Below, in pieces: positions 36,877-47,700 of a stretch of DNA of 64,000 bases. Positions within the stretch are counted from its first letter, which is position 1; the number at the start of each line of letters is the position of its first letter. The translations under genes were made by a program, and so were the position numbers. This DNA is from Lachnospiraceae bacterium (GTDB taxonomy: Bacteria > Bacillota > Clostridia > Lachnospirales > Lachnospiraceae): positions 12,179 to 76,178 of the forward strand of contig CAJTFL010000008.1 of the NCBI GenBank assembly GCA_910575565.1, read 5' to 3'. Under the pieces are notes generated by a model. The model saw only the letters and a program-made list of their open reading frames with translations, searched no databases and was not told where the DNA came from.

Positions 36877-37058
36877 GGGGCGTAAAGTATAGGTTGCGCG
36901 CCACAGCGGATGACGGAAATTTTTTTAAAATTCTTGGTGAAAGTGGGGTGATGAAATGATTTTCGTAATGCTTCATGTGTTATAATGGGTAAAAATAAGG
37001 ATAAACAGGCGATTTTGGGAAATTTTGGGCATGGTGCATAACCTATACTTTACTCCCC
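36877..37058. promoter_or_regulatory. Imperfect inverted repeat bracketing the third regulator's promoter
   Basis: The left arm (36877-36903) contains GTAAAGTATAGGTT. The right arm (37032-37058) contains its exact complement AACCTATACTTTAC at 37040-37053. Beyond the 14-bp core the arms match at most outer positions (about 23 of 27). They enclose about 130-145 bp that hold the extended -10 promoter. Part of the right arm recurs in the leader of the first regulator. It could be a pair of binding sites or an invertible promoter. The rest of 36576-36876 shows no gene. Confidence 0.6.
36952..36986 (+). promoter_or_regulatory. Extended -10 promoter of the third BTAD regulator
   Basis: TGTTATAAT (36978-36986) is an extended -10 without a clear -35. 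It lies in the block GAAATGATTTTCGTAATGCTT, which is conserved upstream of the second regulator. It is placed about 112 bases ahead of the start codon. Confidence 0.65.
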
Positions 37059-37098
37059 GCCAAGGCGGGAGCGCCCGATGCAAAAGGAGGGATGCCAG

Positions 37099-38397
37099 AT
37101 GCCAAAAGAGCCGGAGCCAGGCTTTTGCGCCCGCTTTCTGGGAGGCTTCTTCCTGGAATTTAAGGGCGAGCGGATTATTATCACAAAAAACATGAAGCAG
37201 AAAAGTATGCAGATCCTCCTGATCCTCTTAAAGGCAGGCCGTGAAGGCGTCACCCGCCGGGACTTGATTGGGATGCTGGAATGGGGAGGGGACAGCTGGG
37301 AGAAAAAGCTGAACAACCTAAGGAGGCAGACCTGCAACCTGCGCAAAGCAATCAGCGAGGCAGGGTTTCCAGAAGGGGAATACATACAGGCGAAGAAAGG
37401 GCGGTATTACTTTAGCTTTGAATATGACGTGGAAACGGACACGGGCAAAATTGACCGGCTGTACCGCGAGGCCAGAAGGAAAGCGGGAGGGGAAGCCAGG
37501 GAAGGATTCCTATGGGAGATCTGCAGGCTTTACCAGGGCGAATTCCTGCCGTTTTTGGTGGCGGAGGAATGGGCGCTGGTGGAAAATGCCCATTACCGTT
37601 CGGTGTACTCCCGGTGTGTAAATGAACTGTGCCGGACATTAAAGGAGCGGGGAAACTACGGGGAGCTTTTGCAGCTTTGCACGGAGGCCAGCCGGATACA
37701 CCCCTATGATGAGTGGCAGGCGGTGCAGATTGACTGCCTGGTGGCCAGTAACCAGCCTCAGGATGCCCGGAAGGTGCGCAGACAGGCCAATGAGCTGTTT
37801 GTCCGTGATCTTGGCATAGCGCCCTTTGATGGGCAGATAGATGGAAAGGAAAGCCTATGGGCAGACATTGAGCCGGATATGGGAGCCATGGGGGAAGTGA
37901 TGGGGAACCTTTTGGAGACGAATGCCCCAAAAGGAGCGTACCAATGCAGCTGCCCGCAGTTCACTGACGTGTACCGGTTTATGGTGCGGATGTCAGGGAG
38001 GGGTCAGGTAAAGCTGGGGCTGCTTTTGTGCACCCTGGAACCGTTAGGCGCGGAAGCCGGGGCTTTTGGGGGTTTGGAAAGCAGAGCTGATCCCATGGGT
38101 GGAAAAGTTTCGGAGGAAAGAGCAGGCCAGAAGGCTCCGGGGTTTCAGCCCATCCCGGAGGAAAAGATGGAGCGGTTCGGGAAGCTTTTGGCGGCGACAC
38201 TCCGTAGCCATGACGTGTATACCCGGTACAGCCAAAACCAGTATCTGGCGCTGCTCTCCGGCTTTGGAGAAAGCCAATGGACGGAAGCGAAAGGACGGCT
38301 TTTGCAGGCCTGGGAAGCTTTCGGCATGGAGGAACAGGTCAGGGTAGAAACGGAAATCCAGGCAGTAGGGGAACCATCCAGGAAGGAGGCCATATAA
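37099..38397 (+). CDS. BTAD-domain (SARP-like) transcriptional regulator, copy 3
   Basis: A 432-residue paralogue of the two other regulators, with the winged helix (LNNLRRQTC, KGRYYF), BTAD region (about 105-232, ending DLGIAPF) and C-terminal GGDEF-like domain with DVYTRYSQNQYLALL. Here the match to the GGDEF strand-turn-strand is easiest to see, although the GGDEF residues are SQNQY and so cannot bind GTP in the normal way. The start is ATG 37099 with AAGGAGG 9 bases upstream. An in-frame ATG at 37078 lies before this site and is rejected. The micro-protein gene begins one base after its stop. It probably activates the downstream adhesin. Confidence 0.86.
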   Translation: MPKEPEPGFCARFLGGFFLEFKGERIIITKNMKQKSMQILLILLKAGREGVTRRDLIGMLEWGGDSWEKKLNNLRRQTCNLRKAISEAGFPEGEYIQAKKGRYYFSFEYDVETDTGKIDRLYREARRKAGGEAREGFLWEICRLYQGEFLPFLVAEEWALVENAHYRSVYSRCVNELCRTLKERGNYGELLQLCTEASRIHPYDEWQAVQIDCLVASNQPQDARKVRRQANELFVRDLGIAPFDGQIDGKESLWADIEPDMGAMGEVMGNLLETNAPKGAYQCSCPQFTDVYRFMVRMSGRGQVKLGLLLCTLEPLGAEAGAFGGLESRADPMGGKVSEERAGQKAPGFQPIPEEKMERFGKLLAATLRSHDVYTRYSQNQYLALLSGFGESQWTEAKGRLLQAWEAFGMEEQVRVETEIQAVGEPSRKEAI

Positions 38398-38398
38398 T

Positions 38399-38569
38399 AT
38401 GGGGAATAACCAGACATTCCTGGTTCACATCATTGAGAATCAGAATGCCACATGGCAGGGAGATGTGACTTGGCTGGATCAGGAAAAGAAGGAGAGCTTC
38501 CGCAGCCTCCTGGAACTGATCAAGCTGATTGACGCGGCGGTCAGTCCCTGCAGTGGCGAAGGCGGATAA
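38399..38569 (+). CDS. 56-aa conserved micro-protein between regulator and adhesin, copy 3
   Basis: A 56-codon ORF starts one base after the regulator's TAA. The product shares QTFLVHIIENQNATWQGD, TWLDQEKKESF and LLELIKLID with the other copies; only the first few residues and the tail (SPCSGEGG) differ. Its survival in all three cassettes, while the flanking adhesin middles have diverged widely, argues for selection on the protein. No domain is recognised. Confidence 0.8.
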   Translation: MGNNQTFLVHIIENQNATWQGDVTWLDQEKKESFRSLLELIKLIDAAVSPCSGEGG

Positions 38570-38620
38570 AAAGCAAATAGAGGTAAATGCCGCGTTTTAC
38601 GCAGCGCAAAATCGGCGCAG

Positions 38621-38660
38621 AGAACGCCAAAAGCAAAAATTTTTGGTCGTTTTCTATAAA
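38621..38660 (+). repeat. Dispersed 40-bp repeat, copy B
   Basis: This sequence matches 30951-30990 at about 35 of 40 positions. It sits in the 184-base leader between the third micro-protein and adhesin 3 and could fold into an AACGCCAAAA / TTTTGGTCGTT-like hairpin. Confidence 0.7.
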
Positions 38661-38753
38661 TTTTAAGATGCAAGCGGCTGGACAGCAGCAGGGAAACCGT
38701 TTAGTGTACTGTAAGGCAGTATTAAGGGAGCAAAAAGGGAAAGGAGAACAAGG

Positions 38754-41700
38754 ATGTTAAGAAAAGTTCGCAAAAACTACAAGCGTCTGGTAGCATTCCT
38801 CCTGTCTGCGGCGATGATTATCACCAACGTAGGCGGAAATGCGGGGACGGTGTTTGCGGCGGAAGGTCAGGAAGAGCGGGAGTCCGCTATCTTCATGGTA
38901 GACGGCCAGGAAATCCTGGAAGCTATCCAGGGCCTGAAGGATCAGGTGGCATTCAGCAAGGAAGACTTAGAGGAGATGGGGCTGGATGCAAGCCGGAAAG
39001 GGGTGCTTAAAAAGTATGAGAAGCTCCTTCTGCCGGAAGAAGGGAAAGTCTATGAGCTGGCGTTAAACATTAATACCGAGCTGGCGTTAGAAGGGACTGC
39101 CCTCCAGGTATTTTACAATGGGAAAACGAAGGAAGTTATCTTCCTGTACATGAATGAAAGCGGACAGTCAGTGGACTGCTATGTGAACATCGATGGTTAC
39201 GAAACCAAGGTGGTGACGGTAGAAGCCAATGACGCCAATGTGACGGCAGGGGTGCAGGAGACCACCGCAGGGGAAGAAACCGGTGAGGAGCCTGGCAATG
39301 GTTCTGGCGGCTCCGGAAGTTCCGGCGGCGGTTCCGGCAGTACGGGTGGATCCGGCGGTTCAGGAAACGGCGGTTCCGGCAGCGGAAGCAGTGGAGCATC
39401 CGATGGGCAAAGCGCTGAGGATGGAACCAGCGGGGAAGCAACGGAAGGCAGCAAGGAGGAAGCTTCCTCAGCCGATGAGGGAAACGGATCAGAAGAAGAT
39501 GCAGACAAGGCTTCTGAAGAAGAGACGAAAGCCGAAGCGCCAAAGGAAGAGTCCAAGGCGGATGAAACTGGCAGCGCTAAAGAAGAATCCAAGTCCGAAG
39601 CGGATGGGGACGGCAAAGAGCAGCCGGAAAAAGGAACTGACGGAAAGGACGATAAGGACGAAAAGGAAAGTGCCGATTCCGATAAGGCGGAAAACGGCGG
39701 GGAAGAAGCTGACAAGAAGGAAACTGAAAGCGCCAGGCCGGAAGGCTCAGGCCAGGATAAGGGAACTTCGGATAAAGATGGAAGCCAAAAGCCCAGCGAT
39801 GCCGATTCCGGGAAAGACACCGATAAGGCAGAAGGGGATGCCGGCAAGGAAGATGACTCCGCAGATAAAGCCGGGGATCAGGGTTCCAAGGATGATAAGG
39901 AAGACGCGGCAGACAAAGGTTCTGACGATGCCAAGGGAGATTCCGCAGATAAGGCCGATGGCAGCGATTCCAAAGAGGATTCCGCAGATAAGGCCGACGG
40001 CAGCGATTCCAAAGAGGATTCCGCAGATAAGGCCGACGGCAGCGATTCCAAAGAAGATTCCGCGGATAAGGCCGATGGCAGCGATTCCAAAGAGGATTCC
40101 GCGGACAAAGCAGACAGCAGCGATTCCAAAGAGGATTCTGCAGACAAAGCGGACGATAGCGGCTCCAAGGGAGATTCTGCAGATAAGGCAGACGGCGGAT
40201 CAGACGATGCCTCTTCCAGTAAAGATGAAGATAAATCTTCTGGCAGCGGGGATTCCGGTTCCGATGGGGCAGGCGCTGATTCCTCCAATGACGGCGGCTC
40301 TAGCGACAGGCATGACGGAAACAGGCTGTCATTATCCATGTCCCGCCATCAGGCAGGGATCGTAGCCATTCAGCTGGATGAGATCCAGGATGAAGGCGAA
40401 GCAGAGGAAGAGACCACCACGGTAGAGGAAACCGAGGAAGAGACGGAAGAAGAGACGACTACGGTTAAGGAGACGGAAGAAGAGACCGAGAAGGAAACCA
40501 AGGCAGAGGCCGTTAAAGAAGAGACCGAGGGCAATGTAGCCGAGGAAGAGACCACAGAGAAGGCGACGGAAAAGGAAACCGAGGCTGAGACTACGGAGGA
40601 AGCGGCGGAAAAAGAAACCGAGGCGGAAACCACAGAGAAGGCAGATAAGGAAGAAACTGCCAAGGAGGAATCCAAGGCAGAAGAGACGGAAAAAGGAACT
40701 GAGACAGCCGCGGAAACTAAGGAGACGGAGAAGGAAACCGTAAAGGCGGAAGAGAGTACCGAGCCTGAGATGGATTCTGAGCAAGGGGCAGAGGCAACAG
40801 GAGAAGGCCAAGAAGAATCAAAAGAAACCCAGTCCCAGGAGGAAGCAGAAACAACTGTTTCTGAAGAAAGCGCCGACAAAACTGCGGATGAGAGCAAGGA
40901 GGAGTCTTCCAAAGCAGAGGATGAATCAAAAGCAGAAGGAAGCGACCAGGGCGGAGCAGATAATTCTCAAAGCAATGGAGAAGAATTAAGCGACGACTGG
41001 GAGATCCCAGGCAAGGTTTATGAAACAGTAACGATCCAGGAGACCATTAATGCCAGGGCGTATTGTGTGGAACTGCAGTATGTGCAGAAGATTGTGGAGG
41101 CAACTAAAGGGGAGGAAATCCCTGAAACAATCAGCACAGGTTTCTCTGTAGACTACATGATCAATTTGGAAGATGCAGCCCAAATTAAAGGCGCGGATTC
41201 TGTAGAAGAAGGGGAAAACCTTTATTTTGCAGTTGAACCCAAGAATGGTTATGAAATTATAGAAGTATTAGTTAATGGGGAATGGCTGGAAGCAGTTGAG
41301 GATTTGGATAGCCTTGTGAGGGAGACCGCTCCTGAGTGGAGAGGATATTCCTATGTATATTATGTGGAAAATGTGACAGAGGACTTGGAAGTGATTGTAA
41401 ATCTGGAAGAGTTAGTCCCTGTTATTCCATCAAAGGTGTACACCAGTGAAACAGATGATGCCTTATTTAGCGTAAATGTGCCGGATGGTGCATTTGAGGA
41501 AGAAGTGGAACTGCGGGTAGCGAAGATCGTTGATAAGCAGCATTTGGAAGAATTATCCGATCAGGCCAACAGTGCAATAAAGACGGAAAAAGCAATAGCA
41601 GGAATCATGGCATATGATGTTACTTTTGTTTCAGCGGAGACCGGAAATGAAGTTGAACCGTCTAAAGCAGTAGAAGTAAGCATTCGCTTAAAGAAATCTG

Positions 41701-44700
41701 CAGTGCCTGAAGATGTGGAAGAGACGGATGTTACAGGAATCTCAGTAGTTCATTTGCCGGAAAATGATAAAGCGGAAGTAGTAGCAAGTGCTGAGGATGT
41801 AAAGGAGAAGGAGTTTGAATTCCAGACAGATGGTTTTTCTATCTATGTCATCGCGGCAGAAAAGGCGGCGTCTGTGGAATTGGATGGAAAGAGCTATTCA
41901 ACCATAACCGAGGCAATCAATTCCATAACAGACCAGGAAAATGAAACAATCGTTTTGCTGGAAGATATTAGTGAGAATGTAGTCTCCAATGGCAAGAGCT
42001 ATACGCTGAATTTGAATGGGATGAAGCTTACCTCAAAAGCAGCGGGAAAAAGCGCGTATACCATTAACGGAGGAAAAGTCACTATTCAGGATGGTACAAT
42101 TACAGGTACGAAAAAAAGCGGAAGCGTGAATATCAGCGGCATAAGATCTGTAAATGCGGATGTGGCATTGAAAAATTGCGTAATTGAGAAAAATGCAGGA
42201 TATAGCTATGGCGGCGGTATTTATGCAGAGGGTGGAAGTTTTACGCTGGAAGATTGTAAGGTTACAGAAAATAAAGCAAATTATGGCGCTGGCATTTATG
42301 CCCTTAATTGTAAGGTTGGAATTAGAGGCAATTCCAAAGTAAATGGGAACACAGGAAGTTATTCTAACTCTGCCGGCGGTTTATACATTAAAGGCGGAAG
42401 CCTTGTTACGGAAAATGGACAGGAGGGAAGCACTGAGAGAACAATAGAAATAAGCAATAATAATAGTACTTCTACGACGACTAACGGCATATATTTGCTT
42501 GATTGCGCTGTCCAAATTAAAGACGCTAAGATTTCTGCTAATGGATTCCATGGCATTGAAATTAAAAATACAAAGGCGGAAAACAATATTGTATTTGAGA
42601 ATGCAGAGTTTAGCGGCCATAGTGTTGTGAATGCGCTTTATGTAAATAATGTAGGCGAAACAGTTTTGACGAATTGCGATATTTCTGGCAATCATCTTGT
42701 GAGCAGCCAGAAAACTATGGCTCCGGTATACTTTATGGTTGGAGGGGCAAAAACATTAACGGGCTGCACATTTTCAGGAAACTCTGCCACTTCTACCTAT
42801 GGGGGGACATATGCGTCAAATGTCAAAACAAGAGATACCTGCGGCGGGCTTTATATTGCCGGTAAGGGAGATGTAGCAGTAGACGGCTGTACGTTTATTG
42901 GTAATGAAGGAAGGATCGGAGCGCTTATTACAAAATCTGCGGTAACAACCATTAAAGGCGGTTCTGTTTTCGCAGAAAATGTGGGAACGGCTGTTTATAG
43001 CGGAACCTATGCATCCGGCGCAATCCGGGCACAAAGCGGTACGGTGACAATATCCGGAGCAGTAATCAAAAACAATTCGGTTATAACCACATACAAAAAT
43101 TCAGCTGGCGGAATTGATGTAGCTGGCGGAACCTTCAAGATGAATGCAGATACTGGGGATGTCGCTGTATATAACAATTTGTATAACGACGAACCAAGAG
43201 ATTTGTATTTGAACACCGGTTTTTCAAGTATTACGATTTTGCCCGCAGATAAGATGCGTGATCCGGCAGATTCCAAACTCAAGTGGGGCGCTTGGAATGA
43301 CGGCAATCAGGATGTGACAGAAACTGTGACCCATGATACAAAATCTAAAACGGGTGTTTGGAAAGCTGTTGAAAAAGCAATGTCCGAAGTGGTTCAGATT
43401 GGTGAAATGAAGTTTGAAACCTTAAGCCAGGCAATAAAAGCGGCGCAGGCTGGAGATGTTATTACCTTGATTGAGGAATCGGCTCCTGTTTCTCAAACGC
43501 TTGAAATCAATAAAGCGATTGTAATTGACTTGAACAACCACAAGATAGAGCCGGATGCTAATATGGATACGATAATGAAGCCGTTGATTTCGGTTAAAAG
43601 TGGAGGATCGCTCACGCTTTCTGGCGAGGGAACAATAGGACATTGGATTGAAATCGCAGATGTGAAGGAAAGGAATAGCGGCAAGGAAGGTTCGCTGTAT
43701 TTAGAAGGAAACATTAGAATAGAGTCATTGTCAAGCCATGAAGTGCCAATTGAAAGCTATGGTACAGTAGTTGTTAAAAAGGATATAGACAACCTGATGA
43801 TTAACAGCTACAAAGGCAAAGTTGAAGTAGCTGAAGATGTGCATATCGGTAAGCTGGATATCCTGCAAACGGTTGGTTTTAAGAAAATATATCCGAAAAA
43901 TTTGGTCATCAATGGTTATGTAGAAAACCTGATTTTAACGCAGAAAAGAACCCAAAAGGCAGATACGGCAGAGGCTGTATTGAATGGCAGGATTGGAACA
44001 CTTACATTAAAGCATGAAGGCTGCAGCAATGGACTGCCGAATACTTATGCCGGGGAGAATTTCAGCGCGGAAGCAATACAGCTGACACCTTCCCTGGGCT
44101 ATACAAATCCGGCTTACGATATTCTGCTCGATCCGAAAAAAGAGGCTGACGACATCATTATGATCCAGGGAAGTGAAGGACATTTTATTCAAGCAGATGA
44201 AGTCAATAACCTGGAAAATGTTGTTTGGAAGAAGCCAGCCGATGCGACTGGGAATGATAATTTCCTGCGTTTCCTTGTCAGGCCGGCAATTGACGAAAAG
44301 GGAAATCTTGTTTTGCGGAAATCCGTTTCTGCTGGAATCTATCTGGATGGAGAAAAAGGGAATGATGAGGAGAATTCAGGTCTGGCGGCGGACGATGCGG
44401 TTAAATCCTTTGAGAGGGCTAAAGAATTATTAAGCCAGACAGAATATGATACCATTTATGTGGTGGGTGCTGTAACCGTTAACGCATCTGATGCAGAATG
44501 GACATTTGAGGATCTGGCGGGTAATGAAGGCAGCAGCAAACAGTATAAGGTTCAGCGCTATTTGAAGTATTTTGGCCCGTTGGTTATCGTGCCGAATGGA
44601 GCGGAGCTTACCTTGAGGGACATTATTATTGACGGCGGCGGAAATGAGCTTAACACCAAGGACGCATCGGTAACAGCTCCTTTGGTAATGAACAATGGGA

Positions 44701-47700
44701 AATTGACGGTTACAAACGGCGCTGTTTTGCGGAATAACCATAATACTTATCAAGACATTTCCTATGAAGGCGGGGCTGTCCGCAATGCAGGGATGCTTGA
44801 GATGACAGGCGGCGTGATTGAAGCAAACAGCGCGGTCAGCGGCGGCGGTGTGTTTAACCGCGGTACATTTACCTTTTCCGGCGGTGAAATTAAAAATAAT
44901 GCCGGGCAGGGAAAGCACAGATCCAGCGGCACACTTGACAAAAATGGGAATTACAAGAAAGAGATCTTTAATGCAGGCGGTGGTGTATTTATCGCAAACA
45001 GCGGTAAAATGACCATGTCTGGCGATGCTGTAATTTCCGGGAATACGGCAAAAATAGGCGGCGGTATTTCCCTTGGCAATAACCATAATGTATACATTGG
45101 CAGTACATTTACCATGGTAGGTGGAACCATTGACGGCAATGAAGCAGAAAAAGAAGGCGGCGGTATTTTCATTCAGGAAAATTGCAGTGCGAAAGTTACA
45201 AAGGGAAATATCACCAACAACAAGAGCCATGGCGGCGCATTCGGCGGCGGCGGTGTCTATGTCAATGGCGGAACCGGGCTTGGAAAGAATGGTTTGCTGG
45301 AGCTTGAAAATGTTAAGATCAGCAATAACGAAGCTTCTGGGAAAGGCGGCGGAGTTGCGGCGTGTCCCAGTGCAAATGTGAAAATATATCTAGATGACGG
45401 AGGACTAATCAAGTATAACCAGGGTAGTGGTAAGGAATTTGATATTTACAGCACCAATATTGGTTATAACAAATATTCTTCTAAAGGGATTTATCTTTCC
45501 CGTTATATGAAGGGCGGGGCATCCTATGACTGGACGAATGTGGAAGATAAACCAACGAATGAATTTTGTGTATATTCGGCTTCCGAGAAAGTATCGGTGA
45601 CGGATGATGAATTGCCGGTTAAGATCACGGGCAATACAGCGGATACGAACGGCGGGGGAATCGGTACTAATGGTGATGTGATTATCGGAAAGGACAATCC
45701 GGATCTAATCGAGGTTTCCGTAAGCAAAGAATGGAAATATGATCAGGATGGCGAGGTTGTCTCTGGAATTGAAAACTTGAAGCCCATAAATGCGGCAATT
45801 GGATCTGTTACCTTCCAGCTGCAGGAGAGAAAGAAACTAAAGGATGGGGAACAAGATAACGGCCAGGGATGGAAAGATGTTGTCTATGGCGGAAAGGCTA
45901 GTTCTGTACCAGACGGAGAGAAGTGGTCAACGATTACCTTCCTGAATTTGCGCAAGGTAGATTCAGACGGGGATGCGGTAGAGTACCGGGTTGTTGAGCT
46001 TACTGACGATGGGTATATTCTTGTGGATACAAAGCATGAGACGGATGAAATAACAGGAAACAGTTCCTGGACATTTATCAATATGCCCACATATTCCCTA
46101 AAACTAATGAAGAGAGTGGAAGATAATTACAATAAATATACGCCTGACAAGAAGTTTACATTTGAAATTACATTGAAGAAGGCTGATGCAACCCCTTATA
46201 ATGGTATGATCTCAGCAGTGAAAGGCATGGTTTCCTCAAATGAGGATATGAGCCAAACAGAGGAAGCTGTGGATGTGGTATTCACAGACGGCAGAGCTTC
46301 TGTAGAACTGGGTAAAGATGAATATATTCACTTGAAACAGCTTACTGCTGGAATGGAGTATTCTGTCACAGAAACAGAAGAGAGCGGCTATGAGACCAGA
46401 GTAAACGGGAAAATAACAAATACTGCCGAAGGGACGATTCAGATAGGTGTTAACCAGGTTGAGTGTCTCAACAAGGTAGAGGAGCCTCGTGGAAAACTAA
46501 AAATCAGGAAGATCGTGGAAGACGGGGATCTGGAGAAAGACTGGCATTTTAGTATCGAGCTGCAGGATCGGGATGGCAAGCCATTGGATACCATTGGTAA
46601 GGTTTACACATTTACTTATTTTGAAGGGCCAGAGGAAAAAGAAATTGCTTCTGCAAGGGAACCGATCCAGAATGGAAAGGTTGACATTGTATTAAAGCAT
46701 AATCAATCTGTGGAAATCGATAGTTTGCCTGAAGGAACCAACTATATCGTGAAAGAGAAGGAGGCTAATCAGGGTAATTATAGCACAACCGTGGTAGGAA
46801 CAGTTGAAGCAGCTTCTGACAGCGCAGAAGGCAAGATTGCGGAAAACGAAATCGCAGAGGTTGTGTTTAAGAACAAGCTGAATACCGGCAGTTTGGAAAT
46901 CAGCAAGAAGGTTGCTGTCCTGGGCGGTGATTTGACGGACAGGAACAAGAACGATGTATTCACCTTTGACGTTGAATTAACGAAGCCCGAAGGCACAGAT
47001 GGCGATCTTCGGAACATCCTTCATGAATTTGGTGTGGTTGAAGGAATTGAAGGGGCTGCTGTACCGGCAGATGATGCATTTGTGGTAACTGAGCCGGGGA
47101 AAGACAGTCTGAAACTAAAGCTGACCTTAAAGCATGGCCAGAAGGTTATCCTCACGAATTTACCGGCAGGGACGATTTATACGGTGAATGAGAATGATGC
47201 TGGAGAAAGTGGCTATACGGTGGTAAAAGACAGCTTTACCGGGGTAATTGAGAAGGAAGAAACAGCAGAAGCGGCCTTCACCAATACAGTGCTTACCAGC
47301 GGATTGATGATCAGCAAAGCCGTTTTAGGCGACAGCCTGACGGAGGCAAACCGGAATACGGAGTTTACCTTTGAGGTAGAGTTAAGGGATAGGGACGGAA
47401 GCATTCTTACTGGCAGATATCCTTATACCGGCTCGAAGGAAGGCACGATCACCAGCGGTGAAACCGTAACCTTGAAAGATGGGGAATGGATTTCGATTCA
47501 GAACTTGCCGGAAAAAGCCCAGTATACCGTATGGGAAAAGACCACGAACACCAGCGGCTATACGGCAAGCGTAAGCGGCGAGGGATGCAGCAGCGTGGAA
47601 GGCTTTGGCGATAAGCTGATTGGCGGAGAAGGAACCTTGGTAGGCGACGGCGGCTCTGCAGTTCAGTTTACCAATACGGTAAAAGTTGGTTCCCTGGAAA

